From assembly GCF_004153545.1 (NCBI RefSeq), contig NZ_SDVA01000009.1, forward strand, positions 1-64,000: DNA of 64,000 bases, read 5' to 3'. Shown here piece by piece: positions 11,204-20,482 of this stretch. Source of the stretch: Serinicoccus sediminis. Its GTDB lineage: Bacteria > Actinomycetota > Actinomycetes > Actinomycetales > Dermatophilaceae. The notes below the pieces were generated by a model. It had not been told where the DNA came from and ran no database searches. It worked only from the letters and a program-made list of their open reading frames with translations. Position numbers and translations under genes: made by a program. How positions within the stretch are numbered: the first letter of the stretch is position 1; every line of letters starts with the position of its first letter.

Positions 11204-11590
11204 TCAGGCCGCGGACTCGGCCGCGGTGCCGGCGGCGGGCACGTTGGCGCGGGAGAGCTCGACCAGCGAGGCGAAGGCGGCCTCGTCGTGGACGGCCAGC
11301 TCGGCCAGCATGCGGCGGTCGACCTCGACACCGGCGGCCTTGAGGCCCTGGATGAACCGGTTGTAGGTCATGCCGTGGGCGCGGGCGCCGGCGTTGATGC
11401 GCTGGATCCACAGGCGACGGAAGTCGCCCTTGCGGGCGCGACGGTCGTTGTAGCTGTAGACCAGGCTGTGGGTGACCTGCTCCTTGGCCTTGCGGTAGAG
11501 CCGGCTGCGCTGCCCGCGGTAACCGCTGGCGCGCTCCAGGACGACCCGGCGCTTCTTGTGGGCGTTGACCGCCCGCTTCACGCGTGCCAC
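11204..11590 (-). CDS. rplT: 50S ribosomal protein L20
   Basis: Binds 23S rRNA early in large-subunit assembly. The 128-residue protein has the L20 signature from [15 protein letters not shown] through [20 protein letters not shown] and [20 protein letters not shown]. The GTG start follows AAGGAGTACTCAC. A short Ala-rich C-terminal tail (GTAAESAA) is the only variable part. Third gene of infC-rpmI-rplT. Confidence 0.98.
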   Translation of the reverse strand: MARVKRAVNAHKKRRVVLERASGYRGQRSRLYRKAKEQVTHSLVYSYNDRRARKGDFRRLWIQRINAGARAHGMTYNRFIQGLKAAGVEVDRRMLAELAVHDEAAFASLVELSRANVPAAGTAAESAA

Positions 11591-11643
11591 GTGAGTACTC
11601 CTTGACTAGTGCTTGGGGGTGAGTTCGAGGGGGAGGTGCCCGG

Positions 11644-11838
11644 TCAGAGACCGAGCATCTTCTTGACCTTGCGGACGTCGCTGGGCGCGACCTCCTTGTC
11701 GTTCACGAGCCGACGCGCGGCCTGGCTGGTGCGCTCCTGGAACTTGTGCACGTGGCGTGCACGCTGGTGCATGATCTTGCCGGAGCCCGTCACGCGGAAC
11801 CGCTTCTTGGCGCCGCTGTGGGTCTTCATCTTCGGCAT
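11644..11838 (-). CDS. rpmI: 50S ribosomal protein L35
   Basis: A 64-residue basic protein of the large subunit, starting [20 protein letters not shown] and containing [24 protein letters not shown] lies ahead of the ATG. Located between infC and rplT, as in most bacteria. Confidence 0.98.
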   Translation of the reverse strand: MPKMKTHSGAKKRFRVTGSGKIMHQRARHVHKFQERTSQAARRLVNDKEVAPSDVRKVKKMLGL

Positions 11839-11940
11839 GAGCCGATCTCCTTCGTCGTCATCGTCCTGCCCGGGGTGCCGGGCGTGGTTCTGTGGGGTAG
11901 GCCGTGACCGCGGCCCCAGGGGGTGGGCCGGGCCGGTGGC

Positions 11941-12552
11941 TCAGGGGGTGTCGCCCGCCAGGGTGGCGCCGTCGGCGGCCGGGGCGTCCTGCTCGTCCTG
12001 GGCACGCTCGGCGTCGCGGCGCTTGGCCTGACGCACCTGCGCCTTCTTGGCGGTGGGACCGAGCACCATGACCATGTTGCGGCCGTCCTGCTTGGGCGCG
12101 CTCTCGACGTGGCCCAGCTCGACGACGTCCTCGGCGAGCCGCTGCAGCAGCCGGAAGCCCAGCTCGGGGCGGGACTGCTCGCGGCCACGGAACATGATCG
12201 TGACCTTGACCTTGTCGCCCGCCTTGAGGAACCGCACGACGTGACCCTTCTTGGTGCCGTAGTCGTGGTCGTCGATCTTCGGCCGGAGCTTGATCTCCTT
12301 GATGACCGTGTTGACCTGGTTCTTGCGGGCTTCCCTGGCCTTCATGGCGGCTTCGTACTTGTACTTGCCGTAGTCCATGAGCTTGGCGACCGGAGGGCGC
12401 GCCATCGGGGCCACCTCGACCAGGTCGAGGTCGGCCTCGGCCGCCAGCCGCAGCGCGTCCTCGACGCGCACGATGCCGACCTGTTCCCCGTTGGGGCCCA
12501 CCAACCGCACTTCCGGGACGCGGATGCGGTCGTTGATGCGAGGCTCGCTGAT
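11941..12552 (-). CDS. infC: Translation initiation factor IF-3, ATC start codon
   Basis: Keeps 30S subunits free and checks start-codon pairing during initiation. The conserved protein begins at [20 protein letters not shown] and has the N-domain [19 protein letters not shown], the linker [11 protein letters not shown] and the C-domain [19 protein letters not shown]; about 203 residues, with an acidic/Ala-rich tail. No ATG, GTG or TTG sits at the conserved N-terminus. Instead an ATC codon at 12552-12550 lies seven bases after a perfect AAGGAG (12565-12560). Non-canonical AUU/AUC starts on infC are known and allow IF-3 to repress its own synthesis, so I read this as the true start. Confidence 0.93.
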   Translation of the reverse strand: MSEPRINDRIRVPEVRLVGPNGEQVGIVRVEDALRLAAEADLDLVEVAPMARPPVAKLMDYGKYKYEAAMKAREARKNQVNTVIKEIKLRPKIDDHDYGTKKGHVVRFLKAGDKVKVTIMFRGREQSRPELGFRLLQRLAEDVVELGHVESAPKQDGRNMVMVLGPTAKKAQVRQAKRRDAERAQDEQDAPAADGATLAGDTP

Positions 12553-12788
12553 GTGCCTGCTCCTTCGTCGTCGTGTCCTGACGACCCCGGGCACCAGAAA
12601 GGCCTCCTGGCACCAGGTGCGCAAGAGGCCCACGGCGACACCACCCGCCGGGCGGGGGCATCACGCTCGAGCGGTGCGAACACCGCCCGAGACCGAGACC
12701 CGGCGACCTGTGGTCGACGCGGGTGGGGGCCAGGGCCCCTCTTGCACGTCGGACGTCCGAGACGCCCGACTGGTCACCCATCAGTCTA
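12553..12788 (-). promoter_or_regulatory. infC promoter and long structured leader
   Basis: TAGACT on the minus strand (12788-12783) would start an RNA near 12776, giving a leader of about 220 bases before the ATC start. No convincing -35 is visible. The leader contains several G/C hairpins; the strongest is at 12630-12601, with GGCCTC/GAGGCC outer arms, GCACC/GGTGC inner arms, and a short TTTCT after it, shaped like an attenuator. Leader-mediated control of the infC-rpmI-rplT operon is known in other bacteria, but no defined family is recognised here. Confidence 0.5.
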
Positions 12789-12800
12789 GCAGACGGCGGC

Positions 12801-12830
12801 GGCCCGCCCCGAGCGGTCTCGGGACGGGCC
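12801..12830 (-). terminator. Hairpin terminator behind the subtilase gene
   Basis: GGCCCG/CGGGCC outer arms and CCCGAG/CTCGGG inner arms around a CGGT loop form an 11-12 pair stem with one internal mismatch. It lies 58 bases after the subtilase stop codon, immediately before the infC promoter. There is no U-run, which is common for actinobacterial terminators. Confidence 0.5.
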
Positions 12831-12887
12831 GGTATGCCGTGCCGCCGCCGGGCCGGCGCAGGTGCGTCGACCCGGCGTCAGCTCACC

Positions 12888-15800
12888 TCAGCACCCGATC
12901 CTGCGGAGGGCGTAGTCCTCCGTCACGATCCTGCCCCGCGGAACCCGGACGTCGTCCACCGTCGGACGGTACCCGTCCTTGGCGACGATCGCCTGGTACC
13001 GACCGGTGATCACCCAGTACGCGTAGGACCCGTCGTCCTCGGTGATCAGGCTGTACCCGGGGTCGTCCCCGCGGTTCGGCGTGAGGTCCACGACGGCACC
13101 TCCGAGGCCGGTCCTGGAGGTGTCGCACTGGATGCCCTCGACGCTGCCCTGCAGCTTGCCCCAGGTGCGTGGCGGCGTGACATGCATCGTCACGTCGATC
13201 GGCTCGAGGTCCTGCGGGGTGTTCGTCCGGATCCCGATGCCGGCGGTGTAGTCGCCCGGCTGGGCGACGTCGGCGTCGGTGGTGACGGTGACCCGGACCC
13301 GCTCACCCGGCTCGAGGGTGAACTCCATCGGCTCCACGGTCAGCCAGTCGACGTCCGCCGCGCTCGACCCGCAGTCGTCGTAGCCGGGCAGCTGCTCGGC
13401 CACGTCGATCGGGGTGAAGCCGCCGGTGGAGCCACCGACCTTGGCGATACCGCAGGCCATGCCGCCGCGGTAGACGGCGGCGCTGCTGGCCGGGATCTCC
13501 GACCACTCGCCGGACGCACCGTCGAGCGCGAAGCTCGCGTTGGTGACGGCACCACCCTGGACCCCACCGTTGACGACCAGCTGGCCGTCGGCGCCAGAGG
13601 CCTGGGCGGCCCAGTGGTCGGCCGGGGCGTCGGGCAGCTCGGTCCAGCTGTCGCTGCCCGGGTCGTAGGCGTAGGTGTCGGCGATCCCGCCGGAGCCCGG
13701 GTTGCCACCCGAGCACAGCACCTGACCGTCCACCCCGCCGCAGACGACGAAGGCGGCCGCGACCGGGTAGTCGGCCAGCTGCTGCCAGCTGTCGTCGGCC
13801 GCGTCGTAGGCCATGACCGTGTCGCTCATCGGCGTGCACTCGGCCGTCGTGCAGCCGCCCACCGAGTAGAGCATCCCGTCCAGGACCGCGGTCCCGGCGG
13901 CCGACCGGGCCTCCGGTGCCTCCGCCGCCGAGGACCAGGAGTCGGTCCCGGGGTCGTAGGTGTGGGTGGCGCTCGAGACGCCCCCGTCCACCCAGCCACC
14001 CGTGACCACGATCCGGCCGTCGACCGCACCGGCGGTGACCGCAGAGGCCGCCTCCGGGAGAGCGGCCGCCTCGACCCACTCCATGGCGGCGGGGTCGTAG
14101 CGGTTGACGTCGGCGAAGGCCGCCGAGCCGGTCGTGCCGCCCAGCGTGTACCAGTCGCCGTCGAGGTTCACCACGCGGTTGTCCATGGCCACCCGCGGGT
14201 AGTTGCCCAGCGGGGTCCACGGGTCGGCGGCCACCCGGACGGGGTCGGCCGCACCGGTGCTGCCGAACCTACCGGTGGTCCCGGCCGCCAGCGAGGTCTC
14301 CACGTCGAGCGTGACGACCTCACCGCCGTCACCCTCGTAGCTCGCACCCATCCGCTCGGTGGAGCCGTCGACGCGCAGGATCTCGAACTCGCCGGCCTGC
14401 TCGGTCAGGGTCACCTCGGCGGCGCCGGACCCGGTGTTGTTCACCCAGAACCGGTGGTTCCGCGTCGACCCGAGCGGCTGGTACACCTCGATCTCGCTCT
14501 CGTCCACGACGACGAAGCCGGAACCGAGGACGAAGTCGGCGCGCACCGCGTCGGACGCGGTGACGGTGACGTCCTGCGTCGTGGACGCGAACCCGCGGGC
14601 CGAGGCCTCGAACGGATGCGTCCCCGGGGAGGCCGAGAACAGCCAGTAGAAGCCGTCGTCCAGGTTGTCGTCCGACGGGGTCGCCATCGTCGTGCCGGAC
14701 TCCTCCGGCGCGTCCACGTTGGTGACGGTCGCGCCGACGACACCCTCGCCGTCCTCCTCACCGTAGACGTTGCCGACCACGTAGCCGCCCTCGCCGGTGG
14801 GCGAGCAGGCCCGGTTGCCCAGGAAGACGTCGTCGACCTGCCACCACCACGCGTACGAGGCCTGGTGGTAGTGGAAGGCCACCCTGACGTCGGACTCACC
14901 CGCCGCGTCGGGCAGCTGCACGACCTGCTCCGCGGGCCCGCGGACGGAGTTGTCCTGGCTCAGGACGGTCGTCCAGGTCTCGCCACCGTCGGTGCTGAGC
15001 TCGACGTCGGCCAGGTCCGCGCCCAGGGCGTAGAAGTCCTGCTGGAAGCCGACGACGGGCTCGGACAGGTCGCTCATGTCGACGGACGGGCTCACGAGGT
15101 AGGTGTCCTGGCTGCCGCCCGACCCGTAGAAGTCGGAGTCGACGACCGCGAAGCCGCCCTCACCACCGGTGAGGTTGCCGCGCTCACCGGGGTCGTCGAA
15201 CTGCCAGACCTCACCGGTCCCGGCCTCGTCGACGACCTCCCAGCCCTCGGGCGCGGATGCCTCGTCGAAGCTCTCGGTCACCCCGTCGACGACGTAGGCG
15301 TAGCCGGGCGCCGTGCAGGTGGCGGCATCCACCGGCACCGAGACGTCCAGCGGCCCGCCTCCGGCCGTGGCCTCGACCGTCGTGGAGACGTAGCCGGGGT
15401 ACTGCGCCTGCACCGTGAGCTCGAAGGTCTCGCCCTCGGGCAGGTCCAGCGAGAACTCGCCGGTCTCGGGGTCGGTGTAGGCCGCGGCGGGGGTCCCCTC
15501 GGCGCTCACGCGGGCGTAGAGCGGGAAGCCGTAGCCCGACCCGTCGGTCACGGTGCCCGTGACGGTCCCGCTCGGGACCGGCTCGAGCGCCGCGTCGACG
15601 GTGGTCGTCCCACCTGGCTCGACGGTGGCGCTCGCGGTCTCGGTGGCATACCCGAACTTGCTCATGGTGAGGTCGTAGTCACCCGAGGACAGGGTCGCCG
15701 AGTAGCCGCCCGCCTCACCGGTGAGCAGCTCGCGCTCGGTGGCGCCCTCGATGACGACGGAGGCGTCGGCGAGCGGGTCCCCGCTGCTGGCGTCCGTGAC

Positions 15801-17267
15801 GGTGCCCTCCAGCGTGCCCGCGTCCCCGATGGGCGAGGAGGTCACCAGCTCGAGGGCGTCCAGCCGACCCTCGCCGAAGACGTTGTTGTCCTCCGCGGTG
15901 CCGCCGCACTGCAGGTCCTCGGTGTCGATCGCCGTCCCGTTGAGCAGGTTGCGGGTGCCCTCGACATCACCGACGAGCGCCGGGGCGCCGGACCAGGCCA
16001 GCGCCACCGCGCCCGCGACGTGCGGGCTGGCCATCGAGGTGCCGCTGTAGACGGCATACCCGTTCCCGGGGACCGAGGAGCGCACCGCGCTGCCCGGGGC
16101 GGAGATGTTGGGCTTGATCTCCCCGTCCTGGCCCGCGCCACGACCGGAGGTCCCGGAGATGGTGTGGTTGATGTTGTAGTTGCCGACGCTGTAGGCCACG
16201 ATGCGGCTGCCGGGTGAACCCGAGCTCTGGCACGAGGGACCCGAGTTGCCGTTGGCGAAGACGCCGAACTGGCCGCTGGCCGCCCAGGCCTCGATGATGT
16301 CCTCCATGAAGGGGGCGGTCGAGGGGGCGGTGGTGCCCCAGCTGTTGTTGATGATGTGCGGCCGCTTGGAGACGTCGGGGTTCTCACCCTCGAGGTCGGT
16401 GGGCTCCAGCATCCACTCGCCGGAGGCGATGAGCGCGGCGTCGCTGGGGCAGCAGCCGTTGGCGGCGATCCAGGTGGCCCCGGGGGCCACCCCGACCTGG
16501 TTGTCCCCGCCGTCGTCCCCGACCATGGTGCCGGTGACGTGCGTGCCGTGCCCGTCGCTGTCGGCCGGGGCGTCCGGCGAGGTGCCGGCGGCGTCGAACC
16601 AGTTGTAGTCGTGGTCGAAGGTGCCGTCGCCGTTGTTGCCGCGGTAGGAGTTCACCAGGGCCGGGTGGTCGTACTGCGCACCCGAGTCGATGGTGGCGAC
16701 GACGACGCCCTCGCCCCGGATGCCGAGGTCGTTCCACACCTCGGGCGCGTTGACGTCGTCGACCCCCCACTCGACGGCGGCCGGGGCCATCTGCGGCTCC
16801 TCCACCTTGAGGGGCGGCAGCTCGATCTCCATCGGGGCGTAGATGCCCTCGACGCCCTGCTCGGACGCCATCGACGTCACCAGGTCGAGGTCGGCGGCGT
16901 CGACCCGGATGGAGTTGGTCGCCCAGAAGCTGCGGTACTCCACCCCCGCCTCGTCCAGCTCCTGCCGCAGGTCGGCCTGGCTGTCGGCCGCGGACGCCTG
17001 CAACGCGTCCGCGACCGCCTGCCCGCGCTTGTCCCAGTCGGTGATCGAGGAGAACTGCTCGAGGTCGGGCCGCGCGGCGAACCGGACCCAGACGTCGGAG
17101 CGGCCGTCGTCCTCGAGGGCGGCGTCGAGCGCTGCCTCGATCTTCTCCTCCGGGCCGGCAGCCAGCGGCTCCGCGGAGGCCGGGAGCGTCGCGGCCCCCG
17201 GGACGAGCAAGGCGCCGGTGGCCAGGGTGGCCCACCAGCGCCGTGAGGATGGTGAATGCATCGACAT
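12888..17267 (-). CDS. Secreted multidomain subtilisin-like protease with Kelch repeats
   Basis: A 1459-residue extracellular S8 peptidase. Residues 1-32 are a signal peptide (two Arg, hydrophobic core, cleavage after ASA), then an I9-like propeptide to about 160. The catalytic triad is Asp194 (ATIDSG), His240 (DSDGHGTHVTG) and Ser411 (SGTSMASPHVAG), with Asn of NNSWG for the oxyanion hole. Downstream come two carboxypeptidase-regulatory-like beta domains (about 485-640), a choice-of-anchor-J/MAM-like domain with two WxxDDVF-type edges, another regulatory-like domain, about five Kelch-type repeats (VNRYDPAAMEWVEAAALP, THTYDPGTDSWSSAAEAP, MAYDAADDSWQQLADYP), and a final regulatory-like domain ending RRIGC. 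The ATG at 17267 follows AAGGAAG. No anchor motif or C-terminal membrane segment, so release into the medium is expected. Substrate unknown. Confidence 0.9.
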   Translation of the reverse strand: MSMHSPSSRRWWATLATGALLVPGAATLPASAEPLAAGPEEKIEAALDAALEDDGRSDVWVRFAARPDLEQFSSITDWDKRGQAVADALQASAADSQADLRQELDEAGVEYRSFWATNSIRVDAADLDLVTSMASEQGVEGIYAPMEIELPPLKVEEPQMAPAAVEWGVDDVNAPEVWNDLGIRGEGVVVATIDSGAQYDHPALVNSYRGNNGDGTFDHDYNWFDAAGTSPDAPADSDGHGTHVTGTMVGDDGGDNQVGVAPGATWIAANGCCPSDAALIASGEWMLEPTDLEGENPDVSKRPHIINNSWGTTAPSTAPFMEDIIEAWAASGQFGVFANGNSGPSCQSSGSPGSRIVAYSVGNYNINHTISGTSGRGAGQDGEIKPNISAPGSAVRSSVPGNGYAVYSGTSMASPHVAGAVALAWSGAPALVGDVEGTRNLLNGTAIDTEDLQCGGTAEDNNVFGEGRLDALELVTSSPIGDAGTLEGTVTDASSGDPLADASVVIEGATERELLTGEAGGYSATLSSGDYDLTMSKFGYATETASATVEPGGTTTVDAALEPVPSGTVTGTVTDGSGYGFPLYARVSAEGTPAAAYTDPETGEFSLDLPEGETFELTVQAQYPGYVSTTVEATAGGGPLDVSVPVDAATCTAPGYAYVVDGVTESFDEASAPEGWEVVDEAGTGEVWQFDDPGERGNLTGGEGGFAVVDSDFYGSGGSQDTYLVSPSVDMSDLSEPVVGFQQDFYALGADLADVELSTDGGETWTTVLSQDNSVRGPAEQVVQLPDAAGESDVRVAFHYHQASYAWWWQVDDVFLGNRACSPTGEGGYVVGNVYGEEDGEGVVGATVTNVDAPEESGTTMATPSDDNLDDGFYWLFSASPGTHPFEASARGFASTTQDVTVTASDAVRADFVLGSGFVVVDESEIEVYQPLGSTRNHRFWVNNTGSGAAEVTLTEQAGEFEILRVDGSTERMGASYEGDGGEVVTLDVETSLAAGTTGRFGSTGAADPVRVAADPWTPLGNYPRVAMDNRVVNLDGDWYTLGGTTGSAAFADVNRYDPAAMEWVEAAALPEAASAVTAGAVDGRIVVTGGWVDGGVSSATHTYDPGTDSWSSAAEAPEARSAAGTAVLDGMLYSVGGCTTAECTPMSDTVMAYDAADDSWQQLADYPVAAAFVVCGGVDGQVLCSGGNPGSGGIADTYAYDPGSDSWTELPDAPADHWAAQASGADGQLVVNGGVQGGAVTNASFALDGASGEWSEIPASSAAVYRGGMACGIAKVGGSTGGFTPIDVAEQLPGYDDCGSSAADVDWLTVEPMEFTLEPGERVRVTVTTDADVAQPGDYTAGIGIRTNTPQDLEPIDVTMHVTPPRTWGKLQGSVEGIQCDTSRTGLGGAVVDLTPNRGDDPGYSLITEDDGSYAYWVITGRYQAIVAKDGYRPTVDDVRVPRGRIVTEDYALRRIGC

Positions 17268-17511
17268 GCCTACTTCCTTGAGCGGTACGTTCGTCGACGC
17301 GACAGGGGTGCCGTCGTCGTCCAGCAGGTCCGTCATGGCCGTCCCACGACCTACCACCATCCCCATGTCCACCCTGGGCGGAGCACCGCGCCGCCTCCCG
17401 TTCGACCCTAGGGACGCCGTTGCCGTCGCGGCAACGAACTTGGTGAGGTGCAGACCAAACCTTTGCCGGACGCTGACCTGCGGCACGAGCCGGAGCGCGC
17501 ACCGGGGCGGC

Positions 17512-17530
17512 AACTTGAGTCGTTCAAGTT
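17512..17530. promoter_or_regulatory. Palindromic operator ahead of fur-katA
   Basis: AACTTGA and TCAAGTT (7-base arms) are separated by five bases, 19 bases upstream of the fur ATG. Position and symmetry fit the operator through which a Fur/CatR-type peroxide sensor represses itself and the catalase gene. Proposed from the palindrome and context only. Confidence 0.6.
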
Positions 17531-17549
17531 TTCGTGATCAGGTGTCGGT

Positions 17550-18029
17550 ATGACCTCGTCGCCCGCGTCCGCCGACGCCCTCGCGGCGGCCGGGCTGCGG
17601 GTGACCGCCCCGCGGCTGGCGGTGCTGAGGACGCTGGAGTCGCACCCGCACCTGGAGGCGGCGGACGTGGTCCGACTCACCCGCGAGCAGCACCGGGGGG
17701 TCTCCGTCCAGGGGGTCTACGACGTGCTCCGCGCGCTCACCGAGTCGCACCTCGTCCGGCGCGTCGAGCCGGCCCACGCGGTCGCGCGCTACGAGCTGGA
17801 TCTCGGCGACAACCACCACCACGTCGTGTGCCGCGGCTGCGACACCATCGTGGACGTCCCCTGCGCCCTCGGCTCCGCCCCGTGCCTCGACCCGTCCGGC
17901 GCCAGCGCCCTGGGCTTCGAGGTCGACGAGGCCGAGGTCATCTACTGGGGCCTGTGCCCCGGGTGCCGCGAGGCGGTACCTTCCCCGACCACCGACGTCC
18001 CATCCACCCACCCGAAGGAGCAGGTATGA
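17550..18029 (+). CDS. Fur-family peroxide/metal regulator (FurA/CatR type)
   Basis: A 159-residue metalloregulator. The winged helix has [23 protein letters not shown] and [24 protein letters not shown]; the metal centre shows [10 protein letters not shown], and a second Cys pair CPGC lies near the C-terminus. Its stop overlaps the katA start as ATGA, so regulator and catalase are made together; actinobacterial relatives in this position (FurA, CatR) derepress catalase on peroxide stress. A palindrome stands directly upstream. The tail after CPGC is short and probably unstructured. Confidence 0.9.
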   Translation: MTSSPASADALAAAGLRVTAPRLAVLRTLESHPHLEAADVVRLTREQHRGVSVQGVYDVLRALTESHLVRRVEPAHAVARYELDLGDNHHHVVCRGCDTIVDVPCALGSAPCLDPSGASALGFEVDEAEVIYWGLCPGCREAVPSPTTDVPSTHPKEQV

Positions 18030-19594
18030 CCTACCCCGGATACGTGAACGCCGAGCACTCCGGCCAGGGCCCCGAGCCCACCGGCGGCACGACGAGCAAC
18101 GGCGCCCCCCACGACTCCGACCGCAACAGCCTCTCGGTCGGGCCCAACGGCCCGCTCATGCTGCACGACGTCAGCCTGGTCGAGGCGCTGGCCCACTTCG
18201 ACCGCGAGAAGGTGCCGGAGCGGCTGCCCCATGCCAAGGGCTCCGGCGCGTTCGGCACCTTCGAGACCCTCGAGGACGTCTCGGCCTGGACCAAGGCCGG
18301 GATCTTCCAGCCGGGCGCGAGCAGCGAGGTCATCGCTCGTTTCTCCACGGTCGCCGGCGAGCAGGGCTCGCCCGACACCTGGCGGGACGTGCGCGGCTTC
18401 TCGGTGCGGATGTACACCGACGAGGGCAACCTCGACATCGTCGGCAACAACACGCCGATCTTCTTCGTGCGCGACCCGCTGAAGTTCCCCAACTTCATCC
18501 GGTCCCAGCGCCGCACCCCCGACAGCGGTCTGCGCGACCCCAACATGCAGTGGGACTTCTGGACGGCCAACCCGGAGTCGTCCCACCAGGTCAGCTACCT
18601 CATGGGTGACCGCGGGCTGCCGCGCACGTGGCGGGAGATGAACGGCTACTCCTCGCACACCTACATGTGGGTCAACGCCGACGGGGAGCGTTTCTGGGTG
18701 AAGTACCACTGGCACAGCGACCAGGGGGTCCACAACATCAGCAACGAGGAGGCCGACCGGCTCGCCGGCTCCGACGCGGACTACCACCGCCGCGACCTCT
18801 TCGAGGCGATCGACCGCGGCGACCACCCGAGCTGGACGCTGTTCGTGCAGGTCATGCCGTACGACGAGGCCAAGACCTACCGCTACAACCCGTTCGACCT
18901 CACCAAGGTGTGGCCGCACTCGGACTACCCCCTCCACAAGGTCGGCCGGATGACGCTGAACCGCAACCCGGAGAACTGGTTCGCCCAGATCGAGCAGGTC
19001 GCGTTCTCGCCGTCCAACCAGGTGGTCGGGACCGGGGTCTCCCCCGACAAGATGCTGCTGGCCCGGGTGTTCTCCTACCCGGACGCGCAGCGGCACCGCA
19101 TCGGGGCCAACTTCACCCACCTTCCGGTCAACCAGCCCAAGGTGCAGGTCAACACCTACCAGTTCGACGGGCCCATGGCCTACCTGCACTCGGGCAGCCA
19201 GCCCACCTACACCACCAACTCCTACGGGCGGCCCTGGTCGGACCGCACCGGGCCGGTGGAGAACGGCTGGGAGGCCGACGGCGAGCTGGTGCGCCAGGCC
19301 TACGACCTGCGCGAGGACGACAGCGACACCGGGCAGGCCGCCCTGCTGGTGGGCGAGGTCTACGACGACGCGCAGCGCGAGCGCCTGGCGCAGACCGTCG
19401 GCGGCATGATGGGCGCCTGCGACCCGCAGATCCGGCAGCGGGTCTACGAGTACTGGCGGAACATCCACCAGGGCGTGGGTGAGCGGATCGAGCAGATCGC
19501 CACCGAGGCCGAGGTCAGGGAGAGCGACGGCGGCACGCCGCAGGTCGAGTCCCTGGGCGAGTCCCGCTCGGACCTCGTCGGCAGCCACCGCTGA
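18026..19594 (+). CDS. katA: Monofunctional heme catalase
   Basis: Degrades hydrogen peroxide. The 522-residue protein has the distal His69 in [13 protein letters not shown], the Asn of GNNTPIFF at 141-142 and the proximal heme ligand Tyr351 in [14 protein letters not shown]. The length suits a small-subunit clade 3 enzyme, with a short C-terminal acidic extension. The ATG at 18026 follows AAGGAG and overlaps the fur stop. A strong hairpin terminates the operon 30 bases downstream. Confidence 0.95.
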   Translation: MTYPGYVNAEHSGQGPEPTGGTTSNGAPHDSDRNSLSVGPNGPLMLHDVSLVEALAHFDREKVPERLPHAKGSGAFGTFETLEDVSAWTKAGIFQPGASSEVIARFSTVAGEQGSPDTWRDVRGFSVRMYTDEGNLDIVGNNTPIFFVRDPLKFPNFIRSQRRTPDSGLRDPNMQWDFWTANPESSHQVSYLMGDRGLPRTWREMNGYSSHTYMWVNADGERFWVKYHWHSDQGVHNISNEEADRLAGSDADYHRRDLFEAIDRGDHPSWTLFVQVMPYDEAKTYRYNPFDLTKVWPHSDYPLHKVGRMTLNRNPENWFAQIEQVAFSPSNQVVGTGVSPDKMLLARVFSYPDAQRHRIGANFTHLPVNQPKVQVNTYQFDGPMAYLHSGSQPTYTTNSYGRPWSDRTGPVENGWEADGELVRQAYDLREDDSDTGQAALLVGEVYDDAQRERLAQTVGGMMGACDPQIRQRVYEYWRNIHQGVGERIEQIATEAEVRESDGGTPQVESLGESRSDLVGSHR

Positions 19595-19623
19595 GCCGGA
19601 GCACCGGCGACGGTGCCGACGAC

Positions 19624-19663
19624 GGAGCGCCCCACCCGCGGCATGCGGCGGGTGGGGCGCTCC
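19624..19663. terminator. Strong hairpin terminator after katA
   Basis: A perfect 16-pair stem (19624-19639 with 19648-19663) around an 8-base loop, between the convergent katA and sseB genes. It can serve both strands; there is no U-run. Confidence 0.8.
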
Positions 19664-19720
19664 CGTCTGTCCACGGCCTCGCGTCGGGCGCGGTGCCGTG
19701 GCTGCGGGTCAGGCGGTGAG

Positions 19721-20482
19721 TCAGGCGGTATGCAGCCGGAACGCGACCGCGTCGACGCGCTCGCGCACCCCGGGCTCCGCCGCGATCCCCCGGCCGATCC
19801 GCGCCACGACGCCCTCCACCTCGGGACCGGTCAGACCCGGGCGCAGCGCCAGCTCGACGACCAGCTCTCCCGCGTCGCCACCGAGACGGTGCTCCCGGAC
19901 CGCCTCCTCCGCGTCGACCGCCGCCGCAAGGGCGGCCACCACCCGGTCGTCGCGGTGCGCCGGCGACCAGGGGCGCCCGGTCGCGAGCGCCCGCACCATG
20001 GAGCCGGTGAGCGTCCAGGCGGCCGCGCCGGGTGCCGGGGGGAGGTCCAGCGGGATGACGTCGCACCCCTCCTGGAGGGCGGCCTGGGCCGCCCGCTGCG
20101 CGGTGACCGGGACCGGACGGGCGGCGGGGTCCCACGCGGCGAGCGCCTGGGTGCTCGTGAAGGCGGGCAGCGCCCGGCTGCTGCCGTCCGGGGCCACCAG
20201 GGTGACCGACGCCATGTCGCTGCGGGCGTCGGCAGGGAGGCCGGAGCTCTCGTCCACCTCGGCCGCCACCGCGACGATCGGCACGACGAGGCGCGCCTCG
20301 GCGACCGCAGCCACGACCTGGACCGGGTCGGGCCGGTCGCCGGCCAGCAGCGCCGCGAGCGCGGCGTCGGCGTCCCCGGTGTCGCCGTCGAAGCCGGTCC
20401 CGGTGAGCGTGCGGCCGGCCCACGGCACCCCTGCGGTGTCGGCGCCCTGCTGGGGTCGGTGCTCGGAGAAGCGGTGGGTCAT
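19721..20482 (-). CDS. SseB family protein
   Basis: A 253-residue protein with an SseB-like N-terminal domain; such genes sit beside hisA/priA in many actinobacteria and have no established function. Visible family hallmarks are AALLAGDRPDPVQVVAAVAEARLVVPIVAV, SDMASVTLVAPDGSSRALPAFTS and EGCDVIPLD. The second half (REHRLGGDAGELVVELALRPGL) resembles a rhodanese-free accessory domain also seen in SseB relatives. The ATG overlaps the hisA stop as ATGA and follows GGAGG by seven bases. Confidence 0.75.
   Translation of the reverse strand: MTHRFSEHRPQQGADTAGVPWAGRTLTGTGFDGDTGDADAALAALLAGDRPDPVQVVAAVAEARLVVPIVAVAAEVDESSGLPADARSDMASVTLVAPDGSSRALPAFTSTQALAAWDPAARPVPVTAQRAAQAALQEGCDVIPLDLPPAPGAAAWTLTGSMVRALATGRPWSPAHRDDRVVAALAAAVDAEEAVREHRLGGDAGELVVELALRPGLTGPEVEGVVARIGRGIAAEPGVRERVDAVAFRLHTA

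Noticed and set aside
12723-16217. An 1164-residue plus-strand frame opposite the subtilase
   Set aside because: Arises from codon bias of the antisense gene; low-complexity Val/Gly/Arg composition and no start signal.
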